This document shows positions 45,736 to 53,822 of a stretch of 64,000 nucleotides of DNA, piece by piece. A program made the translations under genes and the position numbers. This DNA is from Bradyrhizobium symbiodeficiens (GTDB lineage Bacteria > Pseudomonadota > Alphaproteobacteria > Rhizobiales > Xanthobacteraceae), in contig NZ_CP029427.2 of NCBI RefSeq assembly GCF_002266465.3, forward strand, positions 2,358,501-2,422,500. The letters are read 5' to 3'. Numbering within the stretch: the stretch's first letter is position 1; each line of letters starts with the position of its first letter. The notes beneath the pieces were generated by a model. The model was not told the origin of the DNA. It made no database searches and saw only the letters and a list, made by a program, of their open reading frames with translations.

Positions 45736-46814
45736 ACGCGCCGACGGGACTCGATTTCGCATCCATCCCGGAGCGCATCCAGAGCGAGGTCCAGCGCGCG
45801 ATCCAGCGCAGCATCAAGGGCGTAGAATATTTCTCGACCTCGGGCCCGTCGCTGGGTTCGACGCCGAAGGATGTGCTGCATTCACGCGGCACCATGAATC
45901 TCTATCACTATCGGCCGATGTCGGACGAGATCTATCGCGTGCCGGTGCTGATCGTGATGGCCACCACCAACCGCGGCTACATCCTCGACCTCGTGCCCGG
46001 GCAGAGCTTCATCGAGTTCCTGCTCAAGCGCGGTTACGACGTCTACATGCTCGACTGGAGCGCGCCGCGGCCGGAGGAGAAGAGCCTGCGGATGGAGGAC
46101 TACGTCCTCGACTTCATCCCGGATTGCGTTCGCCGCGTGCAAGCCGATTCCGGCGAGCAGGACGTTTCCGTCGTCGGCTATTGCTTCGGCGGCGTGCTGT
46201 CGCTGCTGTACGGCGCGATCCACGCGGACGGGCCGATGAAGAATTTGATCTGCTTCACCACGCCGATCGACTTCCGCGAGATGAAGCTGTTCTCGAATTT
46301 CTCCGACCGCCGCTATTTCGACGTCGACCGCCTCGTCGACAGTGTCGGCAACGTGCCGCCGGAGATGATCCTGTCCTCGTTCGAGATGCTGCGCCCGGCC
46401 TCGCGCACCGTCAGCCAAATTCAGCTCTGGGAGAACATCTGGAACGACGAGTTCGTCAAATCCTACCGCATGTTCGACCGTTGGGCGACCGACACGCTGC
46501 CGCTGGCCGGCGAGTATTTTCGCACCATCACCAAAGACCTGATGTGGGACAACAAGCTGTTGAACAACACCATGTCGGTCGGCGGCCGCGCCGCCAAGCT
46601 CGAGGATATCAAGGTGCCGTTCCTGCACGCGGTCGCCGAGCACGATCACATCGTGCCGTATGAGGCCGCCAAGCACCTGATCGCGAAGATTGGATCTGCG
46701 GACAAGGAAGAGGTGATGCTGAAGGGCGGTCACGTCTCGCTCGTCGCCGGCGCCAACGCCGTGAAGCGGCTGTGGCCGAAACTGGATTCCTGGCTGGGAA
46801 AGAGATCGACATGA
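45732..46814 (+). CDS. phaC: Class III-type poly(3-hydroxyalkanoate) synthase PhaC
   Basis: 360 residues from GTG 45732, which overlaps the phaE-like stop. The PHA synthase lipase-like box is VVGYCFGGVLSLL, with Cys151 as nucleophile in place of Ser; Asp in VAEHDHIVPYEAAKHL and His in LKGGHVSLVAGANA complete the triad. The length fits the class III/IV catalytic subunit (355-365) and not class I (580-600). It polymerises 3-hydroxyacyl-CoA into granules. The stop overlaps the GNAT gene. A phasin gene follows, consistent with granule formation. Confidence 0.9.
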   Translation: MNAPTGLDFASIPERIQSEVQRAIQRSIKGVEYFSTSGPSLGSTPKDVLHSRGTMNLYHYRPMSDEIYRVPVLIVMATTNRGYILDLVPGQSFIEFLLKRGYDVYMLDWSAPRPEEKSLRMEDYVLDFIPDCVRRVQADSGEQDVSVVGYCFGGVLSLLYGAIHADGPMKNLICFTTPIDFREMKLFSNFSDRRYFDVDRLVDSVGNVPPEMILSSFEMLRPASRTVSQIQLWENIWNDEFVKSYRMFDRWATDTLPLAGEYFRTITKDLMWDNKLLNNTMSVGGRAAKLEDIKVPFLHAVAEHDHIVPYEAAKHLIAKIGSADKEEVMLKGGHVSLVAGANAVKRLWPKLDSWLGKRST

Positions 46815-47404
46815 GCGAGCAGCGTTCCTATCCGCGTCACGTCAAGACCGACGCCGGCGATATCGAGATTCGCCTGATGTCGCCCGCGGACGAAGCCGCG
46901 GTGCTCGCCTTCGGCAAAGGCCTGCCGACCCACGATTTGTTGTTTCTTCCGCGCAACATCAGCGAGCCGAAGGTGCTGTCGGCCTGGGTCAAGGAGATTG
47001 AGCGGGGCGCGATCACGAGCCTGCTTGCGGTCAGGGACGGCAAGGTCGTCGGCTGCGGCACGCTGGTGCGCGATCCGCACTCGTGGTCGCCCCATGTCGG
47101 CGAGATCCGCATGGTGGTCTCGCTCCACGTTCGCGGGAAGGGGGTGGGGCGGGCGCTGTCGCAGGAGACCTTCGCGCTCGCGCTCGGCGCGGGCCTGGAA
47201 AAACTCTCGGTCCAGATGACGGTCGACCAGCAGGCCGCGATCGCCGTTTTCGAGAGCCTCGGTTTCAAGGCAGAAGCATTGCTGCGAGACCACGTCCGGG
47301 ACATCGACGGCAAGACCCACGACATCGTCGTGCTCGGCCACAACATCGCGCAGGTCCAGGCCCAGATGGAGGCTTATGGCCTGCCGGGCGCCGTCCAGCA
47401 CTAG
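46811..47404 (+). CDS. GNAT-family N-acetyltransferase
   Basis: 197 residues. Acetyl-CoA loop VRGKGVGRALSQETFALAL (RxxGxG/A) follows strand GEIRMVVSLHV; QAAIAVFESLGFKAEALLRD is the usual last helix and strand. The ATG at 46811 overlaps the phaC stop (ATGA), so it is cotranslated with the PHA synthase. Substrate (protein, peptide or small amine) is unknown; the position suggests a regulatory or accessory role near PHA metabolism, by inference only. Confidence 0.88.
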   Translation: MSEQRSYPRHVKTDAGDIEIRLMSPADEAAVLAFGKGLPTHDLLFLPRNISEPKVLSAWVKEIERGAITSLLAVRDGKVVGCGTLVRDPHSWSPHVGEIRMVVSLHVRGKGVGRALSQETFALALGAGLEKLSVQMTVDQQAAIAVFESLGFKAEALLRDHVRDIDGKTHDIVVLGHNIAQVQAQMEAYGLPGAVQH

Positions 47405-47460
47405 GTTCGGACGGACTGGGCCGGTCAGAGAGGCGCCAGATTGCCTCCGATTGAAGCTGT

Positions 47461-47474
47461 TCACGAAATCGTGA
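47461..47474. promoter_or_regulatory. Palindrome upstream of the phasin gene
   Basis: TCACGAAATCGTGA is a perfect palindrome (five-base arms, AAAT centre), 118 bases upstream of the phasin ATG. A possible -35 (TTGCAG at 47496-47501) lies downstream, with only a weak -10. It could be an operator for a PHA regulator, unproven. Confidence 0.4.
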
Positions 47475-47592
47475 TATCGCACCGCAATATGAATGTTGCA
47501 GCGCACCATTAACTATGCCATATAGGAAGTGCCCCGGGCCAATGAGGACGGGGTGAGCCCATAGCTCAAAGCAATGAGGATGGAGAAACCCC

Positions 47593-48048
47593 ATGACCAC
47601 TGAAACCAACACCGCTTTCGAGGGCTTCAAGGACGCTTTCAAGAACATCCAGAACCTGGAAGTTCCCGAGGCTGCCCGCGAGTTCGTCAAGAAGTCCGCC
47701 AACACCGCCAAGGACCGTGCTGCCGAGGTGTTCGCTGGCTCCGAGCGCGTGACCGCCGCCGTCGAGAACGCTGTGACCGAATCGGTCACCGAGGCCGGCA
47801 AGATCAGCCGCAACATCCAGCAGGCGATCTATGACGACGCCCAGGCGTTCTTCGCCGGCATCGACAAGCTTGCGTCCGCCAAGTCGTTCAGCGAGGCCGT
47901 CGAGATCCAGTCGAGCTTGCTCCGCTCCCGCGGCGAAGTGTTCGTCTCGCGCGCCAAGGCGACCGCGGACTACGTCGGCCAGCTCGCGGCCAACAGTGCC
48001 AAGTCCGCTCAGGACAATTTTGCCAAGGTCTACAACAAGACCGCCTGA
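47593..48048 (+). CDS. Phasin (PHA granule-associated protein)
   Basis: A 151-residue helical protein. It contains EVPEAAREFVKKSANTAKDR and VQSSLLRSRGEVFVSRAKAT-like amphipathic helices (residues 20-140), matching the Phasin_2 type. It coats granules and sets their size. The gene has its own leader (47405-47592) and an intrinsic terminator right after, so it is a monocistronic unit beside phaE-phaC. The even codon use and strong RBS (GGATGGAGA) suggest high expression. Confidence 0.92.
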   Translation: MTTETNTAFEGFKDAFKNIQNLEVPEAAREFVKKSANTAKDRAAEVFAGSERVTAAVENAVTESVTEAGKISRNIQQAIYDDAQAFFAGIDKLASAKSFSEAVEIQSSLLRSRGEVFVSRAKATADYVGQLAANSAKSAQDNFAKVYNKTA

Positions 48049-48077
48049 TCCGGCGCCCTGAGACCAAACTGAATTTG

Positions 48078-48106
48078 AGGCCCGCTTCGGCGGGCCTTTT
48101 GTTTTT
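48078..48106 (+). terminator. Intrinsic terminator of the phasin gene
   Basis: AGGCCCGC (48078-48085) pairs with GCGGGCCT around TTCG, followed by TTTTGTTTTT. It is 29 bases past the phasin stop. Confidence 0.9.
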
Positions 48107-48118
48107 GTCTGCTGCGTT

Positions 48119-48242
48119 CCCCGGATGCAGCGCAGCGCGCCGTTCTTGCGGCGTGGTGCTCTGCTGATCGGGGTCCATGCTGCCTTGGACGCTGTGCCCC
48201 GGTTCTGCGGCGCATCGCTTCGCGCTGCACCGCGCCCGGGAC
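48119..48242. repeat. Extragenic repeat, CCCGGATGCAGCGC type
   Basis: TGCAGCGC (48126-48133) is the inverse of GCGCTGCA (48222-48229), with CCCCGGA and CCCGGGA at the ends. It is a fourth repeat family and lies between the phasin terminator and the DUF445 gene. No gene is visible inside. Confidence 0.65.
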
Positions 48243-48272
48243 ACGCGGAGATCTACACGCTAAGTATTCACA

Positions 48273-49556
48273 ATGACACCACGCACTTTCTCCTTCGACA
48301 CCCCAGGCGATGCCGAACGCGCGGCCGAACTGCGCCGCGTCAAGACGCTGGCGACAATGGTGCTGGCTTCGACGCTTGCCCTGTTCGTCGCCGCGAAGTT
48401 GCTGCTTCCCGTGCACCCCGTGTTCGGCTTCATCGCGGCCTTCGCGGAAGCGGCAACCATCGGCGGCCTCGCCGACTGGTATGCCGTCGTCGCGCTGTTC
48501 AAGCGGCCGCTTGGCTTGCCTATCCCGCATACCGCGATCATCCAGAGCAACCAGGCCCGCATCGCCGACAAGCTCGGCGAGTTCATCCAGGTGCATTTCC
48601 TCTCGGCAGATCCCGTAGAGGCCAAGCTGAAGGAGATCGATTTCGGCTCCTTCGTCGCCGACTGGCTGCGCGATCGTAAGCGCAGCGATGATTTGGCGCG
48701 CTTCGCGCTGCGCTTGTTGCCGGAAGCCGTCTCGGCAACCGAGAGCTCGGGCCTGATGACCTTCATCATTCGCCGCATGTCTTCGCAGCTGCAGGCGATC
48801 GACCTTGCGCCGCTTGCGGCCGGCACGCTGCGTGGCTTCGTGGCGGAGGGGCGCCACCAGATCCTGTTCGACGATCTCCTGCGCGTGATGCACGAGACGC
48901 TGAACCAGACAGAGACGATGGGGATGATCCGCGAGAAGGTGCGCGCGGAATTGCCGACCCTGCTCAGGCTTTATCGTGCCGACAAGTTTCTGGTGAACAA
49001 GATCGTGGCCTCCGCCACCGCCTTCTTCAACGAGGTGCGCAGCGATCCCAAGCATCCGTTCCGCGGCGAGTTCGATCGTATGGTGCTGAGCTTCGTCGAC
49101 CGGCTCGGCACCGACCAGGCGTATATCGACCGGATCGACGGGCTGAAGCGCGATCTGCTGGCGCGGCCCGAGCTTGCCGATCTCGCCCGCACCGTCTGGG
49201 CCAACACGCGCACCTTCATTGAACGCAGCGCGAGTGGCGAGACACAGGTGCTTCAGCATCATCTCGCCGGAATGTTCGCGGCTGCCGGTGAAGCCCTCGC
49301 GGGCGATGTTGAGCTGCGCGGCGAGATCAACAAGGGGCTGGTCACGGTGCTGCGCAGCTTCGTCGCCGACCAGAAGAGCGGCGTTTCGATCTTCATCTCC
49401 GACCAGGTCAAGGCGTGGGACATGGCGCAGTTGATTTCGCTGATCGAAATCAACATCGGGCGTGACCTGCAATACATCCGCTTCAACGGCTCGCTGATCG
49501 GCGGCCTCGCCGGGCTCGCGCTCTACTCCGTAGAATTCCTGCTTCGATGGCTGTGA
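48273..49556 (+). CDS. DUF445 family membrane protein
   Basis: 427 residues. An N-terminal membrane helix (LATMVLASTLALFVAAKLLL) then AFAEAATIGGLADWYAVVALF, the DUF445 core, a long helical cytoplasmic or periplasmic part, and a C-terminal helix (LIGGLAGLALYSVEFLLRWL). The family is widespread and of unknown biochemical function, sometimes linked with cell-envelope or division. Context gives no clear hint; the following gene is 189 bases away. Confidence 0.88.
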   Translation: MTPRTFSFDTPGDAERAAELRRVKTLATMVLASTLALFVAAKLLLPVHPVFGFIAAFAEAATIGGLADWYAVVALFKRPLGLPIPHTAIIQSNQARIADKLGEFIQVHFLSADPVEAKLKEIDFGSFVADWLRDRKRSDDLARFALRLLPEAVSATESSGLMTFIIRRMSSQLQAIDLAPLAAGTLRGFVAEGRHQILFDDLLRVMHETLNQTETMGMIREKVRAELPTLLRLYRADKFLVNKIVASATAFFNEVRSDPKHPFRGEFDRMVLSFVDRLGTDQAYIDRIDGLKRDLLARPELADLARTVWANTRTFIERSASGETQVLQHHLAGMFAAAGEALAGDVELRGEINKGLVTVLRSFVADQKSGVSIFISDQVKAWDMAQLISLIEINIGRDLQYIRFNGSLIGGLAGLALYSVEFLLRWL

Positions 49557-49663
49557 CTTTTGCGTCACGGACGTTAGCATTAACACGCGGGCCTATTGTC
49601 GCCCCGCCACTCTCCCGCTTGAATGTCGGGAACCGGCCGCCTAGCTGATTCATGTTGCGCTGC

Positions 49664-49688
49664 GGAACGATCCAGAAGCCGGCGTGTT
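49664..49688 (+). promoter_or_regulatory. Possible EcfG (general stress) sigma-factor promoter
   Basis: GGAAC at 49664-49668 and GTT at 49686-49688, 17 bases apart, fit the GGAAC-N16-17-GTT pattern of EcfG promoters in alphaproteobacteria. It lies 57 bases before the hydrolase ATG at 49746. One match in 64 kb of GC-rich DNA is suggestive only. Confidence 0.4.
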
Positions 49689-49745
49689 GGAAATTCATGC
49701 CCATTTTGCCGGCCTCTCGACCGGCCCTTCTCAGGGGAAACAGTG

Positions 49746-50516
49746 ATGACCGCTTCTGCCCAGACGCTGCGTGCGCCGTCCAAAACTCTGATGTTTTTGG
49801 AAGGGCGTGCGATCCATGAGTTCGGCGCGTTCCTGGGCGCACTACCTCTGTTGAGTCTTGCGCCGCGTGGCGACGGGCATCCGGTGCTCGTGCTGCCGGG
49901 CCTCGTGGCCTCGGACGCCTCCACGGGCGCGCTACGCACGTTCCTGGGCAGCAAAGGCTATCCGGTGAGCGGCTGGCGCCAGGGCCGCAATTACGGCCTG
50001 CGTGACGGTGTACAGCACGCGATGGTCGATCTGGTCGAGGAGCTCAACGACACCCATGGCCGCAAGATCAGCCTGGTCGGCTGGAGCCTCGGTGGCCTCT
50101 ATGCGCGTCAGCTCGCCAAGATGATGCCCGAGCGCGTCCGTCAGGTGATCACGCTCGGCAGTCCTTTTGCGGGCAATCCCCGTTCGACCAATGCCTGGCG
50201 CGTCTATGAATGGGCGAGCGGGCAGAAGTCCGACGAGGTCGATCCCGAGTTCGGCGGCGAGCTTGCCGCTCCGCCGCCGGTACCGACCACGGCCATCTTC
50301 AGCCGCACCGACGGCGTCTGCGCCTGGCAGGGCTGCATGGAGAAGAAGGGTGCGCAGACGGAGAGCATCGAGGTCGAGAGCAGCCATTGCGGCATGGGGC
50401 ACCATCCGGCCGTGGTCTATGCGGTCGCCGACCGCCTCGCGCAGAAGGAGGGCCAGTGGCGCCCCTTCGACCGCAGCGGCTGGCGTGGCCTGGCGTATCC
50501 CGATCCGCATCGGTAG
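49746..50516 (+). CDS. Alpha/beta hydrolase, lipase-like (paralogue of 36812-37612)
   Basis: 256 residues from ATG 49746, with GGGGAAA upstream; the open frame from 49623 is unsupported. It has RGDGHPVLVLPGLVASDAS, the elbow GWSLGG in SLVGWSLGGLYARQLA, and VITLGSPFAGNPRSTNAWRV. The C-terminus SSHCGMGHHPAVVYAVADRL may give the catalytic His. It shares long blocks with the hydrolase at 36812. No signal peptide. Both bracket lipid and PHA genes, suggesting acyl ester turnover; the substrate is not known. Confidence 0.85.
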   Translation: MTASAQTLRAPSKTLMFLEGRAIHEFGAFLGALPLLSLAPRGDGHPVLVLPGLVASDASTGALRTFLGSKGYPVSGWRQGRNYGLRDGVQHAMVDLVEELNDTHGRKISLVGWSLGGLYARQLAKMMPERVRQVITLGSPFAGNPRSTNAWRVYEWASGQKSDEVDPEFGGELAAPPPVPTTAIFSRTDGVCAWQGCMEKKGAQTESIEVESSHCGMGHHPAVVYAVADRLAQKEGQWRPFDRSGWRGLAYPDPHR

Positions 50517-50547
50517 GTTCTTCACCTCTCCCGCCTACGGCAGGGCA

Positions 50548-50746
50548 ATCGCATATGGGAGCGACCTCGCCTGTGGCCATCCTTCGAGACGCCCGCCGTT
50601 GGCGGGCCCTCAGGATGAGGACCCTCGTGCGCGGCATCAGTTTCAACGAGCTCCAATGCTGCATAGCCTCATCCTGAGGAGACCGCGAAGCGGCCGTCTC
50701 GAAGGACGAGGCGTGCGCTCAAATCTCTCCTCAAGTCATATGCGAT
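50548..50746. repeat. Nested inverted-repeat element upstream of paaX
   Basis: An outer pair ATCGCATATG (50548-50557) and CATATGCGAT (50737-50746) encloses CATCCTTCGAGACG (50578-50591) with CGTCTCGAAGGACG (50695-50708, one mismatch), and CCTCAGGATGAGG (50608-50620) with CCTCATCCTGAGG (50667-50679, perfect). It is about 199 bases long and non-coding. The inner part resembles a common rhizobial repeat. The outer arms add terminal inverted ends. Confidence 0.75.
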
Positions 50747-50813
50747 ATGGGGATACTGACAGCGTCGCACCCGTCCATTGTCGCGCCCGCATCAAACGCG
50801 CTATGCCTCGCGC

Positions 50814-51680
50814 ATGGCGCATCCGCTCTCCCGCATCATCGACCAGCTCAAGCGCGAGCCGTCGCGCACCGGCTCCATCGTCATCACCGTGTTCGGCGAC
50901 GCCATCGTGCCGCGCGGCGGTTCGGTGTGGCTCGGTACGCTGCTGGAATTCTTCGAAAGTCTGGACATCGATGCCGGCGTGGTGCGCACCGCGATGTCGC
51001 GCCTTGCCGCCGACGGCTGGCTCACCCGCGAAAAGGTCGGCCGCAACAGCTTCTATCGCCTGGCCGACAAGGGGCGCCAGACGTTTGAGGCTGCGACGCG
51101 GCACATCTACGATCCGCCACCATCCGATTGGACCGGGCGCTTCGAGCTGCTGCTGATCGGCAGCGGGGAGGATCGTGACGCTTCGCGCGAAGCGCTCCGT
51201 AATGCCGGTTTCGGCAGTCCGCTGCCGGGCGTGTGGGTCGCGCCGTCGGGCGTGCCGGTGCCGGATGAAGCCGCAGGCGCGATCCGCCTCGAAGTCTCGG
51301 CAGAGGACGACAGCGGCCGTCGTCTGCTCAGTGCGAGCTGGCCGCTGGATCGCACCGCGGATGCCTATCTGAAATTCATGAAGACGTTCGAGCCGCTACG
51401 TGCCGCACTTGCGCGTGGCTCGGAGCTGTCCGAGGCCGACGCCTTCACCGCACGCATCCTCTTGATCCACCACTACCGCCGCGTCGTGCTGCGCGATCCG
51501 CTGTTGCCCGAAAGCCTGCTGCCGACGAACTGGCCGGGCAGGGCCGCACGGGAGCTGTGCGGCGAAGTCTATCGCGCGCTGCTTCCTTCCTCCGAACAAT
51601 GGCTTGATGGACATGGAACCAACGAGAAGGGGCCATTGCCACCGGCCCGAAAGCTGCTGGAAAGGAGGTTCGGAGGCTGA
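50814..51680 (+). CDS. paaX: PaaX-family repressor of phenylacetate degradation
   Basis: 288 residues from ATG 50814; a TTG at 50778 would extend it. The N-terminal winged helix has SIVITVFGDAIVPRGGSVWL and VRTAMSRLAADGWLTREKVG, typical of PaaX, then YDPPPSDWTGRFELLLIG, a middle domain and a C-terminal domain (LLIHHYRRVVLRDPLLPESL). PaaX represses paa genes until phenylacetyl-CoA binds. It is 76 bases upstream of and codirectional with paaA. Its presence supports induction by the pathway's first intermediate. Confidence 0.93.
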   Translation: MAHPLSRIIDQLKREPSRTGSIVITVFGDAIVPRGGSVWLGTLLEFFESLDIDAGVVRTAMSRLAADGWLTREKVGRNSFYRLADKGRQTFEAATRHIYDPPPSDWTGRFELLLIGSGEDRDASREALRNAGFGSPLPGVWVAPSGVPVPDEAAGAIRLEVSAEDDSGRRLLSASWPLDRTADAYLKFMKTFEPLRAALARGSELSEADAFTARILLIHHYRRVVLRDPLLPESLLPTNWPGRAARELCGEVYRALLPSSEQWLDGHGTNEKGPLPPARKLLERRFGG

Positions 51681-51701
51681 TTTTTATGTTACAGAAATAT
51701 C

Positions 51702-51729
51702 TTGCATGACTTAGTTCTTGTTATATATT
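51702..51729 (+). promoter_or_regulatory. Probable paaABCDE promoter
   Basis: TTGCAT (51702-51707) and TATATT (51724-51729) with 16-base spacing lie in an AT-rich stretch (51680-51745) unlike its surroundings, 28 bases before the paaA start. The overlapping TGTTACAGAAATAT sequence may be part of a PaaX site; no consensus could be checked. Confidence 0.55.
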
Positions 51730-51756
51730 GTCTCCCAATAAATGGGAGGACCGCGC

Positions 51757-52749
51757 ATGTATACCCAGGCGCTGAACACGGCCGAGACCGATGATCGCGG
51801 TCTTGAGGACGCGGCCAAGGCTGCGCTATTCCAGGCCCGGATCGATGCCGAGGAACGCATCGAGCCGAACGACTGGATGCCAGCGGCCTATCGCAAGACG
51901 CTCACTCGCCAAATCTCCCAGCACGCCCATTCCGAGATCGTCGGTATGCTACCGGAGGGCAACTGGGTCACCCGTGCGCCGACCCTGCGCCGCAAGGCCG
52001 CGCTGCTCGCCAAGGTGCAGGACGAGTGCGGCCACGGGCTCTATCTCTATGCCGCCGCCGAGACGCTCGGCTCCTCGCGCGAAGAGCTGGTCGACGCCAT
52101 GCTCGCGGGCAAAGCCAAATATTCCTCGATCTTCAACTACCCGACGCTGACCTGGGCCGACATCGGCACCATCGGCTGGCTGGTCGACGGCGCCGCGATC
52201 ATGAACCAGATCCCGCTGTGCCGCTGCTCCTACGGCCCCTATGCCCGCGCGATGATCCGGGTCTGCAAGGAGGAATCGTTCCACCAGCGTCAGGGCTACG
52301 AGATCATGCTGACGCTGTGCCGCGGCTCGGACGAGCAGAAGGCGATGGCGCAGGATGCGCTGAACCGATGGTGGTGGCCGGTGCTGATGATGTTCGGCCC
52401 GCCCGACGCCACGAGCCAGCACAGCGACACCTCGACGAAGTGGAAGATCAAGCGCTTCTCCAATGACGAACTGCGCCAGAAGTTCGTCGATGCCACCGTG
52501 CCGCAGGCGCACTATCTCGGCCTCACCATTCCCGATCCCGGTATGACGCAGGATGCCGAGGGGCATTGGCGCTACAGCGAGATCGACTGGACCGAGTTCA
52601 AGCAGGTGCTCGCCGGTAACGGCCCCTGCAATCGCGACCGCATGGCCGCGCGCCGCAAGGCGCACGACGAGGGCGCATGGGTACGCGAAGCCGCCGCCGC
52701 CTTTGCGGTGAAGCGCGCGCAGCGCCAGACCGCACAAGCCGCGGAATAG
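51757..52749 (+). CDS. paaA: Phenylacetyl-CoA 1,2-epoxidase catalytic subunit PaaA
   Basis: 330 residues from ATG 51757, with GGGAGG seven bases upstream. The diiron site is visible as two ExxH motifs, [18 protein letters not shown] and [16 protein letters not shown]. Family stretches RRWWWP-like [14 protein letters not shown] and [19 protein letters not shown] match PaaA. It forms the oxygenase with PaaB, PaaC and PaaE and inserts one oxygen into the ring of phenylacetyl-CoA. It heads the paaABCDE operon; PaaB follows by nine bases. Confidence 0.96.
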   Translation: MYTQALNTAETDDRGLEDAAKAALFQARIDAEERIEPNDWMPAAYRKTLTRQISQHAHSEIVGMLPEGNWVTRAPTLRRKAALLAKVQDECGHGLYLYAAAETLGSSREELVDAMLAGKAKYSSIFNYPTLTWADIGTIGWLVDGAAIMNQIPLCRCSYGPYARAMIRVCKEESFHQRQGYEIMLTLCRGSDEQKAMAQDALNRWWWPVLMMFGPPDATSQHSDTSTKWKIKRFSNDELRQKFVDATVPQAHYLGLTIPDPGMTQDAEGHWRYSEIDWTEFKQVLAGNGPCNRDRMAARRKAHDEGAWVREAAAAFAVKRAQRQTAQAAE

Positions 52750-52758
52750 GAGATCAAT

Positions 52759-53046
52759 ATGGCCACGCCGAACACGCCGCTGTGGGAAGTCTTCATTCGC
52801 AGTCGCAACGGGCTCGCGCACAAGCATGTGGGATCGCTGCATGCGAGTGACGCCACCATGGCCCTGCAGGCCGCCCGCGACATCTACACCCGCCGCGGCG
52901 AGGGCCTGTCGATCTGGGTCGTGCCGTCGAGCGCGATCACCGCCAGCGATCCTGCTGAGAAGGGCATGATGTTCGAGCCGGCGGAATCGAAGATCTACCG
53001 GCATCCGACCTTCTACGAGGTGCCCGAGGAAGTGGGGCATATGTGA
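52759..53046 (+). CDS. paaB: Phenylacetyl-CoA epoxidase subunit PaaB
   Basis: 95 residues, the usual size. It contains LWEVFIRSRNGLAHKHVGSL and ALQAARDIYTRRGEGLSIWV, the PaaB signature regions, with the FYEVPEEVGHM end. PaaB bridges PaaAC subcomplexes and helps electron transfer from PaaE. Its stop TGA overlaps the paaC ATG by one base. Confidence 0.95.
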   Translation: MATPNTPLWEVFIRSRNGLAHKHVGSLHASDATMALQAARDIYTRRGEGLSIWVVPSSAITASDPAEKGMMFEPAESKIYRHPTFYEVPEEVGHM

Positions 53047-53822
53047 TGGCGACCGCCAACATCCAGGTCTCCGAAACGCCGTTGGTGCTCTACGCGCTGC
53101 GCCGTGCCGACGATGCGTTGATCCTCGGCCACCGGCTGTCGGAATGGTGCGGGCATGCGCCGATGCTGGAAGAGGACATGGCCCTCTCCAACATCGCGCT
53201 CGACCTGATCGGCCAGGCGCGCGAGCTCTATACCTATGCGAGCAAGGTCGAGGGGAGGGACAACGACGAGGACAAGCTCGCTTACTTGCGCGACGTCAGG
53301 CAATACCGCAATTTGCTGCTGGTGGAGCAGCCCAACGGCGATTTTTCCCAGACGCTGGTGCGGCAGTTCTTCTATTCGGCTTTCGCGGATCTCTACTGGC
53401 GCGCGATGATGGATTCGCGCGATACGACGCTCGCGGCCATTGCCGCCAAGTCGGAGAAGGAGAGCGCCTATCATGTGCGCCACGCTTCGGAGTGGCTCAT
53501 CCGGCTCGGCGACGGTACCGATGAGAGTCATGCCCGCGCGCAAGCCGCGGTCGATCACCTCTGGGCCTTCACCGGCGAGATGTTTGCCGTCGATGACGGC
53601 GAGCGCGCCCTGATCCATGCGGGTATTGCGATCGATCCCGGCACCTTGCGCGGTCGCTGGTTGCAGACGCTTTCCAACGTCGCCAGCGAAGCCACACTGG
53701 TCTTGCCGCAAAACGACTGGATGCAGCAAGGCGGCCGCGCGGGCCGGCACAGCGAACATCTCGGCCATCTCCTGTCCGAGCTGCAATCGATGCAGCGCAC
53801 GTTCCCGGGGCTGACATGGTGA
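53046..53822 (+). CDS. paaC: Phenylacetyl-CoA epoxidase structural subunit PaaC
   Basis: 258 residues from ATG 53046; GTG 53043 is an alternative adding one residue. The protein has a ferritin-like fold as in PaaA: EWCGHAPMLEEDMALSNIAL, LDLIGQARELYTYASKVEG and DKLAYLRDVRQYRNLLLVEQ. In the family PaaC is a structural partner without a catalytic diiron site. The ATG overlaps paaB; its stop overlaps paaD. Confidence 0.95.
   Translation: MATANIQVSETPLVLYALRRADDALILGHRLSEWCGHAPMLEEDMALSNIALDLIGQARELYTYASKVEGRDNDEDKLAYLRDVRQYRNLLLVEQPNGDFSQTLVRQFFYSAFADLYWRAMMDSRDTTLAAIAAKSEKESAYHVRHASEWLIRLGDGTDESHARAQAAVDHLWAFTGEMFAVDDGERALIHAGIAIDPGTLRGRWLQTLSNVASEATLVLPQNDWMQQGGRAGRHSEHLGHLLSELQSMQRTFPGLTW

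Noticed and set aside
49628..49653. A second GGAAC-like EcfG site at 49629.
   Set aside because: The distance to the next GTT is 20 bases, outside the accepted 16-17.
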